From JAOADN01 sp049323795 (GTDB lineage Bacteria; Pseudomonadota; Alphaproteobacteria; Rhodobacterales; Rhodobacteraceae), in the NCBI GenBank assembly GCA_049323795.1, contig JBMOOH010000011.1:1-35086 (forward strand): 35,086 bases of DNA. Reading direction: 5' to 3'. The notes below the pieces were generated by a model, which was given only the letters and a program-made list of their open reading frames with translations, made no database searches and was not told the origin of the DNA. The position numbers were made by a program, and so were the translations under genes. Each line of letters opens with the position of its first letter. Position 1 is the stretch's first letter. This document shows positions 19,631 to 27,038 of this stretch, piece by piece.

Positions 19631-21480
19631 AGGCGCTTTCCCGTCTTGCCGACCGGATCGATGCCTTTGCCCCTGCGGGAAGCGCGCTGCCGCAGCAGCT
19701 GTGGCCGTTCTTCCGCTGGTGCCTGTCCGGCGCATGGGGGGGCCTCTGGCTCGCCGCCTTCGCCTCGTCGCTCGCGGGGACGATGGAGGTGATGTCCGCG
19801 CTGATCCTCGGCTGGGTGATCGACTCCGCCCTCGCCACCGGGGCCGGGACCTACTTCTCTGCGCATGCGCCGCTTCTCGGGTCGTTCCTTCTGTTCTACC
19901 TGGTGCTGAGGCCGCTCGCCTTCGCGGGGTCGTCGGCGATGAGTTCGGTCCTCGTCGGGTCGAACCTTCTGCCGCTGGTCCTTGCGCGGCTGCACCGCTG
20001 GACGCTCGGGCAGCCGGTGACGTTCTTCGACAACGACTTCGCCGGGCGGATCGCGCAGAAGCAGATGCAGGCGGCCCGCGCGGTCACGGACGTGGCGACC
20101 GAGATCATCAACACCGGGTTCTTCGCTCTGGCATCGGTGATCGCATCGGTGGTCTTCCTGCTTTCGATCAGCGCATGGATGGCGCTCGCGCTGACCCTGT
20201 GGATGGGTGTCTACATCGGCCTGATCCGCCATTTCCTGCCGCTCGTGCGGGAAAACTCGGCGGCCCGCGCCTCGGCACGGGCGATGGTGACCGGGCAGGT
20301 CGTGGACACGATCACCAACATCAAGACCGTGAAGCTCTTCGCCCATTCCGCCTTCGAGGACCGCGAGGCGCTGAAGGCGATGGAGACGTTCCGCGACAGG
20401 TCGATCCGGTACGGCGTCATCTCGACCGGGTTCCGCCTCGCGCTGATGGCGCTGGCGGGCTTGCTGCCGGTCCTCCTCATCGGGGGCACCCTGCTGCTCT
20501 GGCAGCAGGGCGGGGCGACGCCGGGCGCGATCGCGGCGGCGGGCGCGATCTCGATGCGGATCGCGCAGATGTCGGGCTGGGTCAGCCTGTCGTTCCTGTC
20601 GATCTACTCGTCGGTGGGCGAGGTCGAGGACGGGATGCGGACGCTGTCGTCGCCCTATACCCTCGCCGACGCTCCGGGCGCGGCGGACCTGCCGAAGGCG
20701 CGGGGCCTGATCGAGTTCCGCGGCGTCAGCTTCGGCTATGGCCGCGCCCGCGGCGTCGCAGGCATCGACCTGACGATCCGCCCCGGCGAGCGGCTGGGCA
20801 TCGTCGGTGCGTCGGGGGCGGGCAAGTCCACGCTGGTGTCGCTGCTTCTGCGGCTCTATGACGCCGAGATGGGGGCGGTCCTGATCGACGGCAATGACGT
20901 GCGGGGGGTAACGCAGGAGTCGCTCCGCCGCCAGATCGGGATGGTCACGCAGGACACCGCGATGTTCAACCGCTCCGCGCGCGACAACATCGGCTACGGC
21001 CGCCCCGACGCGACCGAGGAGGAGATCGTCGCCGCCGCGAAGGCCGCCGAGGCGCACGACTTCATCCTGGGCATGGTCGATCACGCCGGGCGGAAGGACT
21101 ATGGGGCGTTCCTGGGCGAGCGGGGCGTGAAGCTCTCGGGCGGGCAGCGGCAGCGCATCGCGCTTGCGCGCGCCTTTCTCAAGGATGCGCCGATCCTCGT
21201 GCTCGACGAAGCGACGAGCGCACTGGACAGCGAGGTCGAGGCGCAGATCCAGGGCGCGCTGGCCCGGGTCATGAACGGCAAGACCGTCCTCGCGATCGCC
21301 CACCGACTTTCCACCATCGCCGAGATGGACAGGATCATCGTCATGGACCGCGGCCGCATCGTCGAGGAGGGCACCCATGCCGACCTTCTGGCGCGCGGCG
21401 GGCTCTATGCCCGCTACTGGAACCGCCAGTCCGGCGGCTTCATCGGCACCGCCGGCGCGGCGAGCGAGGCGGCCGAGTGA
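19627..21480 (+). CDS. ABC exporter half-transporter, second of a pair
   Basis: Inner-membrane half-transporter of 617 residues, paralogous to the gene before it along its whole length. Transmembrane domain segments are followed by a nucleotide-binding domain with Walker A GASGAGKST, signature LSGGQRQR, Walker B ILVLDEATSALD and IAHRLST. Both halves keep the catalytic glutamate after Walker B, so this is not a degenerate-site heterodimer as in some TM287/288-type exporters. Shared membrane-domain landmarks with the partner include QPVGWFENDFAG in the first and QPVTFFDNDFAG here. ATGA overlaps at 19627 and the GTGA overlap at its own end with the methyltransferase gene show tight translational coupling. 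Substrate unknown. Confidence 0.95.
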
Positions 21481-22721
21481 GGCTCGCGGTCGAACGTCTG
21501 GGGCATCTCGGCGACGGTGTCGCGGGCGGCATATTCGTTCCCGGCGCGCTGCCCGGCGAAGTCGTCGAGGGCGATGTCGCCGACGGCCGCATGTCCGCGG
21601 CGCGCATCGTCACGCCCTCGCCCGACCGCGTGGCGGCGCCCTGCCCCCATTACCGCGCCTGCGGCGGCTGCGCCCTGATGCATGCGCGGGACGATTTCGT
21701 CGGGCGCTGGAAGGCCGGGGTCGTACGCCAGGCCCTGGCCGCGCAGGGGCTGGACGCCGATGTGCGGGTGACCGCGATCTCGCCCCCGCGGTCGCGCCGC
21801 CGCGCCACCTTCGCCGGGCGGCGGACGAAGGCGGGGGCGATCGTCGGGTTTCACGGCCGCGCCCCGGGAACCGCCCCGGGAACCGCCCCGGGAACCGCCC
21901 CGGGGACCATCGCCGAGATAGCGGGCTGCATCCTGCTTCAGCCCCCGCTGCTCGCCATGCTTCCGGCGCTCCGCGCGCTGACGGCGGCCGGCGCATCGCG
22001 GGGTGCGACGCTCGACCTCGCGGTGACGCTGACCGACGGGGGCCCGGATCTGGCGGTCTCGGGCGGAAAGATCCCCGATCCCGCACTCGGAGCCGAACTG
22101 GCGGCAATCGCGGCCGGCGCAGGAATCGCCCGCCTGACCTGGAACCGCGAGGTGCTGGCCGCGCCCGGCGCCCCGGCCGTCACGTTCGGCCGCGCCCGTG
22201 TCGCCATCCCGCCGGGATCCTTCCTTCAGGCGACGGCCGAAGGCGAGGCGGCGCTGGCGCGCGCCGTGGCCGATGCGGTCGCCGGGGCACGCCGGATCAC
22301 CGACCTCTTCGCCGGGTCCGGCACGTTCGCGCTGCGCCTCGCCGCCGCAGCCGATGTCCATGCGGTCGAGGGCGATGCAGCGATGCTGGCCGCGCTCGAT
22401 GCCGCCTGGAGGGCGACGCCAGGGCTGCATCGCGTCACGACCGAGCGCCGCGACCTCTTCCGGCGGCCGCTCCTTGCCGACGAGCTGAGCCGGTCCGATG
22501 CGGCGGTGATCGATCCGCCGCGGGCGGGTGCCGAGGCGCAGACGATCGAGATCGCCCGGTCCCGGCTGGCGAGGCTCGCCTATGTGTCCTGCAACCCCGT
22601 CACCTTCGCCCGGGATGCCCGCCACCTCTGCGCTGCCGGGTTCCGGCTGGGTCCGGTGCAGGTGGTGGACCAGTTCCGCTGGTCCCCCCATGTCGAACTC
22701 GCGGCACCGTTCCTGCGCTGA
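21477..22721 (+). CDS. RNA (uracil-5-)methyltransferase, RlmD/TrmA family
   Basis: A 414-residue SAM-dependent m5U methyltransferase for rRNA or tRNA. After a short TRAM-like N-terminus (VERLGHLGDGVAGGIFVPGA) comes the iron-sulphur cysteine cluster CPHYRACGGC, then the Rossmann core with ITDLFAGSGTFALRLA, the motif IDPPRAGAE and the catalytic cysteine in AYVSCNPVTFARD, plus a C-terminal QFRWSPHVELAAPF. The GTG start at 21477 overlaps the previous stop codon. Residues 129-144 consist of four APGT units coded by a 12-bp tandem repeat, an insertion that other family members lack as far as I can judge; the surrounding frame is undisturbed. The target uridine cannot be named, so no gene symbol is given. 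Confidence 0.9.
   Translation: MRLAVERLGHLGDGVAGGIFVPGALPGEVVEGDVADGRMSAARIVTPSPDRVAAPCPHYRACGGCALMHARDDFVGRWKAGVVRQALAAQGLDADVRVTAISPPRSRRRATFAGRRTKAGAIVGFHGRAPGTAPGTAPGTAPGTIAEIAGCILLQPPLLAMLPALRALTAAGASRGATLDLAVTLTDGGPDLAVSGGKIPDPALGAELAAIAAGAGIARLTWNREVLAAPGAPAVTFGRARVAIPPGSFLQATAEGEAALARAVADAVAGARRITDLFAGSGTFALRLAAAADVHAVEGDAAMLAALDAAWRATPGLHRVTTERRDLFRRPLLADELSRSDAAVIDPPRAGAEAQTIEIARSRLARLAYVSCNPVTFARDARHLCAAGFRLGPVQVVDQFRWSPHVELAAPFLR
21861..21908 (+). repeat. 12-bp tandem repeat inside the RNA methyltransferase gene
   Basis: GCCCCGGGAACC occurs at 21861-21872, 21873-21884 and 21885-21896 without mismatch, and a fourth copy GCCCCGGGGACC at 21897-21908. It encodes four APGT units and keeps the reading frame. 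Being a multiple of three, copy-number change would only lengthen or shorten a loop. Confidence 0.9.
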
Positions 22722-22797
22722 GCCCGGCACCAACCGAAAGCTTTTCGCGCGTGAAATTCGCGTGTAAGACTCGCTGCAAAAGGCAGGGAAAGAGCGG

Positions 22798-23289
22798 ATG
22801 GCATTCGGCAGACGGGCGGTTCTGGCACTGGCACTTGCGCTGCCGGCGGCATGTTCGAAGTTTCGCACCTACGAGGGCCCGCCGGTGACCAGCGTCGTCG
22901 TGCGCAAGGGGGATCGCCGTCTGTCGCTGATGAGCGGCGAGACCGTGCTGCGCGACTACCGCATCGCGCTCGGGGCCAGTCCGGTCGGGGCAAAGCGGTT
23001 CGAGGGCGACATGAAGACGCCGGAAGGCGCCTATGTCATCGACCGCCGCAACCCCAACAGCCAGTATTACCTGTCGGTCGGGATTTCCTATCCCAACGAG
23101 GCCGACCGCGCCTATGCCAGGGCGGCCGGCAAGGATCCGGGCGGCGACATCTTCATCCACGGGACCGCCGGCCAGAACCGCGGCAAGGGGCCCGACTGGA
23201 CCGCCGGCTGCATCGCCGTGAAGGACCGCGAGATCGAGGAGATCTACGCGATGGTCCCGATCGGGGCCCCCATCTACCTCTACCCCTGA
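22798..23289 (+). CDS. L,D-transpeptidase family lipoprotein
   Basis: A 163-residue exported protein. A short signal peptide ends in a lipobox-like LPAACS (cysteine near residue 19), so the mature protein is probably lipid-anchored in the envelope. The rest is a YkuD/L,D-transpeptidase domain: VVRKGDRRLSLMSGETVLRD, the conserved KTPEGAYVID, and the active site HGT followed by DWTAGCIAVKD, in which cysteine is the nucleophile. Such enzymes crosslink peptidoglycan stems or attach proteins to them; short versions like this may have hydrolase activity. AGGGAAAGAG precedes the ATG at 22798. The upstream gap contains a promoter-like TTTTCG...TGTAAG. It is convergent with the CAP-domain gene. Confidence 0.9.
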   Translation: MAFGRRAVLALALALPAACSKFRTYEGPPVTSVVVRKGDRRLSLMSGETVLRDYRIALGASPVGAKRFEGDMKTPEGAYVIDRRNPNSQYYLSVGISYPNEADRAYARAAGKDPGGDIFIHGTAGQNRGKGPDWTAGCIAVKDREIEEIYAMVPIGAPIYLYP

Positions 23290-23307
23290 CCCGCCACGGC
23301 ACGCACT

Positions 23308-23331
23308 GCCGCGTCCCGTCCCCGACGCGGC
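23308..23331. terminator. Hairpin between convergent genes
   Basis: GCCGCGTC (23308-23315) pairs perfectly with GACGCGGC (23324-23331) over a loop of eight C-rich bases. It lies between the ends of two convergent genes and could stop transcription both ways, but there is no T-run. Confidence 0.4.
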
Positions 23332-23365
23332 GGCCGACAGTGAAGGCGCGCCGGCAGCGGCGGGA

Positions 23366-23875
23366 TCAGCTTCCGGTTACCAGCGTCCACCAGATCTTGC
23401 CCGACTGTTCCTGGAACCACGAGAACCCGACATTCCGCGCCGCGGGGTCGAGGATCACCGCCCGCGTGTCGGGCTCCGCCATCCAGGCCGAAAGTGTCGT
23501 CAGTTCGTCTTCGTAGGTCTCCGAGATGTTCTCGCCCAGCATCCGCCCGGGATATCCCGTCCGCTGGACCCGCAGCACCGGCGACGACCCGTCCGAGCCG
23601 AAGTGCCAGGGACGGTTCTGCACCGCCATGTCGCGCGACTGCGTGGCCGCGGCAGCCGTCAGTTGCGCGTTCAGGTCCAGAGGCGCCAGTCCGGCCGCCC
23701 GGCGCAACTCGTTGACCCCGTCCACCATCGAGAAGGTCACGCGGCTGACATCGTTCGGTCGGATCATGTACAGCTTGGGCAGGGGCTTCCCGTCCGGACC
23801 GAGCGTCTGGGTGGCAGGCGTGCAGGCAGACAGCACGACAAGCAGAAGCGGAAGGATCAGGGCGAAACGTGGCAT
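23366..23875 (-). CDS. CAP/SCP-domain lipoprotein
   Basis: A 169-residue exported protein. The signal peptide ends in a lipobox, LSACT (cysteine near residue 18), so it is probably lipid-anchored. The rest is a CAP (cysteine-rich secretory/SCP/YkwD) domain: VNELRRAAGLAPLDLNAQLT, the conserved MAVQNRPWHFG with a candidate active-site histidine, GENISETY with the conserved glutamate, and W-M-x-P and NVGFSW near the end. Bacterial CAP proteins are extracytoplasmic and their activity is not settled; some are linked to envelope or calcium-dependent functions. The start at 23875 gives a normal signal peptide; longer frames lack one. The upstream 448 bases contain only regulatory and repeat sequence. 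Confidence 0.85.
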   Translation of the reverse strand: MPRFALILPLLLVVLSACTPATQTLGPDGKPLPKLYMIRPNDVSRVTFSMVDGVNELRRAAGLAPLDLNAQLTAAAATQSRDMAVQNRPWHFGSDGSSPVLRVQRTGYPGRMLGENISETYEDELTTLSAWMAEPDTRAVILDPAARNVGFSWFQEQSGKIWWTLVTGS

Positions 23876-24120
23876 GGCGGATCCCGTCAGGTGCGCCCGG
23901 CTGGCGCATCGGCGGCCCGTGTACCCGCTTGTCGCCGCGGGTTCAAATACCTTCGGCACCGGCGCATTTCCAGACGGTGCACTGCGGCCACATGCCGCAA
24001 GCGCCGGGCCGGCGCCCCGAATCCGCTCCGAATCCCGCATTGCGGTTGCGGATCTGGCCGGCAGATCGGGCCTGCCGCCCCGCCCACAGCGCTGGCGGTC
24101 GCCCCCCGCCTCGCGGGACC

Positions 24121-24150
24121 GCGCGGTCCGGGGGCGCGCGGTCCGGGGGC
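24121..24150. repeat. 15-bp direct tandem repeat
   Basis: GCGCGGTCCGGGGGC occurs twice in a row, 24121-24135 and 24136-24150, exactly, followed by a partial third copy (GCGGCCCCGGGG). It directly precedes the conserved GGTGTTGCC block of the first minigene leader; the second minigene leader has no such repeat. Confidence 0.85.
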
Positions 24151-24160
24151 GCGGCCCCGG

Positions 24161-24323
24161 GGTGTTGCCGATTTGACAATCCGCGGGGGACAATGGCCTG
24201 TCCTCCACATCCCTGTTTGCAAACGCTGATTCTTGTTGGATAGTCGTCGGCACGAGGTTCAGCTTAACGACCCCGGCCTCGTCAGCGTTCGGACTGCGCC
24301 GGGGCACAGATGGAGAGAGTCAA
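24161..24323 (+). promoter_or_regulatory. Leader of first 60-residue gene, duplicated upstream of the second
   Basis: Three blocks match the second leader at nearly the same spacing: GGTGTTGCC-R-ATTTGAC (24161-24177), TTGCAA (24217-24222) with CTTGTTGG-W-TAGTC 17 bases on (ending 24245), and CCGGGGC...AGATGGAGA before the ATG. TTGCAA, 16-17 bases, GATAGT is a plausible promoter, which would give a 5' leader of about 70 bases. AGATGGAGA is the ribosome-binding site. The first block could be an operator. Confidence 0.55.
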
Positions 24324-24506
24324 ATGAAGAAGATCGCGCTCGCTGCCGCTCTTTCGGTCGCTGCCAGCTCTGCCTTCGCCGGTGGCCTGGCGCAGCCCGT
24401 GATGGAACCAGCCCCGGTCGTGGAACAGTCGTCCGCGCCGTCGGGCGGGTTCCTGATCCCGCTCCTGCTGCTCGTGCTCGTCGCCGCGGCGGTCGCCAGC
24501 GACTGA
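24324..24506 (+). CDS. 60-residue exported single-span protein, copy 1
   Basis: A signal peptide, MKKIALAAALSVAASSAFA with cleavage after Ala19, is followed by a Pro- and Glu-rich stretch (residues 20-40) and a C-terminal hydrophobic span of about 16 residues (GGFLIPLLLLVLVAAAVASD) that ends in Ser-Asp. The mature product is about 41 residues, a probable small membrane-anchored protein of the periplasmic face. Copy 2 at 24762 differs at only two positions (Pro29 to Gln, Pro39 to Ser). As I remember, similar short proteins lie beside hemH in other Rhodobacteraceae; no function is known to me. It has its own leader and its own terminator. Real gene status is supported by the near-identical second copy, ribosome-binding site and signal peptide. 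Confidence 0.85.
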   Translation: MKKIALAAALSVAASSAFAGGLAQPVMEPAPVVEQSSAPSGGFLIPLLLLVLVAAAVASD

Positions 24507-24539
24507 CGGCGCCCCGGGCTGCCCCGGAGGTGCAGATCC

Positions 24540-24573
24540 CGCGCCGCATCCCTGCCGGGCTGCGGCGCGTTTT
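24540..24573 (+). terminator. Intrinsic terminator after minigene copy 1
   Basis: CGCGCCGCA (24540-24548) pairs with TGCGGCGCG (24561-24569), loop of twelve bases, followed by TTTT. It ends the first copy before the second leader starts at 24600, so the copies are separate transcription units. Confidence 0.75.
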
Positions 24574-24599
24574 CCTCGGGACAGGCTGGTTCTGGCCAA

Positions 24600-24761
24600 G
24601 GTGTTGCCAATTTGACGACAGCGGCAAACCTTCACGGGCCGACCCATTTGCCCCGTTGCAAAGTCTGAACCTTGTTGGTTAGTCAGCACCACGAGGTACA
24701 GAATGAGAGCCCTGGCCATCCTCATTCCTCTTTTAGCCGGGGCGTAGATGGAGACTAACCT
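24600..24761 (+). promoter_or_regulatory. Leader of second 60-residue gene
   Basis: Counterpart of the leader at 24161: GGTGTTGCC-A-ATTTGAC (24600-24616), TTGCAA (24656-24661), 17 bases, TTAGTC (24679-24684), CACGAGGTACAG, and AGATGGAGA before the ATG. Block-to-start distances differ from copy 1 by a single base, while the sequence between the blocks has diverged, which points to selection on the blocks. Confidence 0.55.
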
Positions 24762-24944
24762 ATGAAGAAGATCGCGCTCGCTGCCGCTCTTTCGGTCGCT
24801 GCATCCTCCGCCTTCGCCGGCGGCCTGGCCCAGCCCGTGATGGAACAAGCCCCGGTCGTGGAACAGTCGTCCGCGTCGTCGGGCGGGTTCCTGATCCCGC
24901 TCCTGCTGCTCGTGCTCGTCGCCGCCGCCGTTGCCAGCGACTGA
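24762..24944 (+). CDS. 60-residue exported single-span protein, copy 2
   Basis: Second copy of the small exported protein at 24324: the same signal peptide, Pro/Glu-rich middle and hydrophobic C-terminal span, with Gln29 and Ser39 in place of two prolines. The DNA differs mainly by silent changes in the middle of the signal peptide, so duplication is recent or the copies are kept alike by gene conversion. The ribosome-binding site is again AGATGGAGA. A strong terminator 20 bases after the stop serves this gene and, read on the other strand, the ferrochelatase gene, which is convergent. Being next to hemH suggests but does not show a link with haem or membrane iron handling. Confidence 0.85.
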   Translation: MKKIALAAALSVAASSAFAGGLAQPVMEQAPVVEQSSASSGGFLIPLLLLVLVAAAVASD

Positions 24945-24964
24945 TCGAGGCCGAAGTCCTTAGG

Positions 24965-24998
24965 AAAAGGCGGTGGTCACCCCACCGCCTTTTTCTTT
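24965..24998. terminator. Bidirectional intrinsic terminator between minigene copy 2 and hemH
   Basis: AAAAGGCGGTGG (24965-24976) pairs fully with CCACCGCCTTTT (24982-24993), loop of five bases, T-run to 24998 on the plus strand and an A-run on the other side, so it works for both convergent genes. Confidence 0.88.
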
Positions 24999-25078
24999 TG
25001 CCGCCGGCGCGGGGCCGACACCGGTCCGGGTTCCGCGCGGTCCCGAGGCGGGAACGTCCGCGCGGAGCCGTATCCGGA

Positions 25079-26146
25079 TCAGGCCACCCAGCCCGCCAGA
25101 TTGTCTTCGACGATCCGCACCAGCGCGCGGATATGCGCGTCGTCGTCGTTCAGGCACGGGATGTAGGTGAAGCTTTCGCCGCCTGCATGTTCGAACGCCT
25201 CGCGGATCTCGCCATTGATCTCTTCGAGCGTCTCGATGCAGTCGGCCGAGAAGGCCGGCGAAATGACGGCGATCCGCTTGCGTCCGGCCCTGGCAAGTTC
25301 GACGACGTGTTCGACCGTGTAGGGCTTCAGCCATTCCTCGGGTCCGAACACCGACTGGAAGGTGGTATCGATCGACCCCTTCTCCCATCCCAGCCGTTCG
25401 CGCAGCAGCCGCGAGGTCTTCTGGCACTGGCAATGGTAGGGGTCGCCCTCCAGCAGGTACCTTTTCGGCATCCCGTGGTAGGACGCGACGAGGATGTCCG
25501 GCCGGTGGTCGATCCCCCCATAGGCGCGCTCGACCGACTGCGCGAGCGCCTCGATGTAGAGCGGATGGTCGAAATACTCGGGCACCACCCGGACCGCAGG
25601 CTGGCGCCTTTCCTTCATCAGCGCACGGAAGAACTGGTCGTTCGCAGTGGCCGAGGTGGCGCCGGCGTAATGGGGGTAGAGCGGGAAGAACACGATCTTC
25701 CCGCATCCCGCCTCCACCATCCGGCGCACCACGCTCTCGGTGGACGGGTTGCCGTAGCGCATGCAGAACTCGACCATCACCCGGTCGCCGTGAAGCCCGG
25801 CCATCGCCGCGCGCAACTTTTCCACCTGTGCCCTGGTGATGGTCATCAGCGGGCTTTCGTTCTGCGCGTGGTTCCAGATCGACCGGTAGTTCGCACCCGA
25901 GGTGAAGGGGCGCCTGGACAGGATCACGAGTTGCAGGAGCGGCTGCCACTTCCACGGCGCGTAGTCGATCACGCGGCGGTCCGACAGGAATTCGCTCAGG
26001 TACCTGCGCATCGACCAGTAGTCGTAGCCGTCCGGTGTGCCGAGGTTGGCCACGAGGACGCCGACCCGCGGACGCGGGACGTTCGGGTGGTCGGCGGGGG
26101 CGTGGGCCGGACGGGCATCCGGATCGGTCGGGGTCGTGTCCTTCAT
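25079..26146 (-). CDS. hemH: Ferrochelatase
   Basis: Enzyme of 355 residues that inserts ferrous iron into protoporphyrin IX, the last step of haem synthesis, at or near the inner membrane. Landmarks: VGVLVANLGTPDGYDYWSMR at the start of the fold, YRSIWNHAQNESPL, the substrate loop EFCMRYGNPST, ASYHGMPKRY with the catalytic histidine, and SPAFSADCIETLEEI. All are as expected for the family. The ATG at 26146 (MKDTTPTDP) is preferred because AGGAAG lies seven bases before it; an ATG nine codons upstream is the alternative. The N-terminal 30 residues are Pro- and Asp-rich and not conserved. The gene is convergent with the minigene pair and ends after the shared terminator. Confidence 0.97.
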   Translation of the reverse strand: MKDTTPTDPDARPAHAPADHPNVPRPRVGVLVANLGTPDGYDYWSMRRYLSEFLSDRRVIDYAPWKWQPLLQLVILSRRPFTSGANYRSIWNHAQNESPLMTITRAQVEKLRAAMAGLHGDRVMVEFCMRYGNPSTESVVRRMVEAGCGKIVFFPLYPHYAGATSATANDQFFRALMKERRQPAVRVVPEYFDHPLYIEALAQSVERAYGGIDHRPDILVASYHGMPKRYLLEGDPYHCQCQKTSRLLRERLGWEKGSIDTTFQSVFGPEEWLKPYTVEHVVELARAGRKRIAVISPAFSADCIETLEEINGEIREAFEHAGGESFTYIPCLNDDDAHIRALVRIVEDNLAGWVA

Positions 26147-26210
26147 CGGCGCGCTTCCTGTCATGTCGGTCACGACATAAGCCCTCTGCGCCCGGGGTCA
26201 AATCCCTCCG

Positions 26211-27038
26211 TCATGGCGCACCGTCGCCGCCGGGACGCGGCTGCCCCAGCGCATCGGCAAGCCGCATTGCGGCCGAACCGGGCCGCAGAGGCCGCTGCTG
26301 GCCGGGTGCGGGTGCCCAGCCGGTCAGGTAGATGACATCGAAGGTGGCCCGGATGCGGCCGCCCGGCGCCGGGAAGGCCTCGGCGCATGTCGCCCCGGCC
26401 AACGCGAAGAGCGCGCGTGGCGTTCGGGAGGCGCGCTGCGCGAGCGCGTTGCCCTCGCCGGTGGCCCGCAGGTCGCGCACCAGAGCGGAAAGCGATGCAT
26501 AGCCCGCCTCGACCGGAGAGGCATCGGCGACGGGCAGGGCGAACCCGGCGCGCTGCAGAAGCCCGCCGAGATCACGGATCCCGCCCATCGGCAGGACCCG
26601 CGGTGAAAGCCCGCCGGTCAGCCGGACCTCGGCCTCGGCCAGCGCCGTTCGCAGCTCGGACAGCGTGCGTCCGCCGAGCGTCGCGCAAAGGAACAGCCCG
26701 TCCGGCACCAGCGCGCGAAGGCACTGGACGAGCTGGCCCACGGGGTCGTTCGCCCAGTGCAGGGCGAGGGCGTGGACGACAAGGTCATGCGCGCCTTCTT
26801 CCAGCGCAAGCCTCTCGTCATCCGCCACGATCCGCGCGGCCGGCCTCCGCGCGGCCCACCAGTCCGGAAATCCGGTCACCACGGCCTCGGACGTAAAGGT
26901 CCTGTTAACCTCGGCGAGCCTTTCCTCGATCTCGTCGGCCACGCGGCCGAGCAGGAAGGCGTCGAGCCCCTGCCGGACGGCGCGGGCGCGGTTGCGCGAC
27001 AGGGCCGCGCGGTCAACCAGAGGGGTCGGATCGGTCAT
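26211..27038 (-). CDS. Methyltransferase-like protein (NDUFAF5/BioC-like branch)
   Basis: A 275-residue protein that resembles the alphaproteobacterial relatives of mitochondrial NDUFAF5 (an arginine hydroxylase of complex I subunit) and BioC. Supporting segments: FLLGRVADEIEERLAEVNRTF, HDLVVHALALHWANDPVGQL, LRALVPDGLFLCATLGGRTL-SELR, GGLSPRVLPMGGIRDLGGLLQRAGFALP and IYLTGWAPAPGQQRPLRPGSA. The glycine-rich SAM-binding loop (normally DxGxGxG) is not visible in the place where it should be (around VVTGFPDWWAARRP), so SAM binding by the usual route is doubtful. The ATG at 27038 overlaps the divergent comF start. The frame extends upstream but no better start exists. It is 64 bases from hemH on the same strand. 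Confidence 0.8.
   Translation of the reverse strand: MTDPTPLVDRAALSRNRARAVRQGLDAFLLGRVADEIEERLAEVNRTFTSEAVVTGFPDWWAARRPAARIVADDERLALEEGAHDLVVHALALHWANDPVGQLVQCLRALVPDGLFLCATLGGRTLSELRTALAEAEVRLTGGLSPRVLPMGGIRDLGGLLQRAGFALPVADASPVEAGYASLSALVRDLRATGEGNALAQRASRTPRALFALAGATCAEAFPAPGGRIRATFDVIYLTGWAPAPGQQRPLRPGSAAMRLADALGQPRPGGDGAP

Larger units (their letters stand above)
23876..24323. other. Gene-free region between CAP gene and first minigene
   Basis: No coding frame here is convincing. The left part must carry the promoter of the CAP-domain gene on the minus strand. A GGTTCAAAT string at 23939-23947 resembles a tRNA T-loop but has no matching stem. A 15-bp tandem duplication lies at 24121-24150, beside the palindrome GGACC-GCGC-GGTCC-like at 24116-24130. 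From 24161 the sequence belongs to the duplicated minigene leader. Confidence 0.6.

Noticed and set aside
21861..21908. Tandem 12-bp units as a CRISPR-like or mobile element
   Set aside because: There are no spacers; the units are contiguous, in frame and code for a loop in a conserved protein.
23932..23955. GGTTCAAAT string resembling a tRNA T-loop
   Set aside because: The stem bases after it do not pair with those before it, and no D-arm, anticodon arm or acceptor stem is found.
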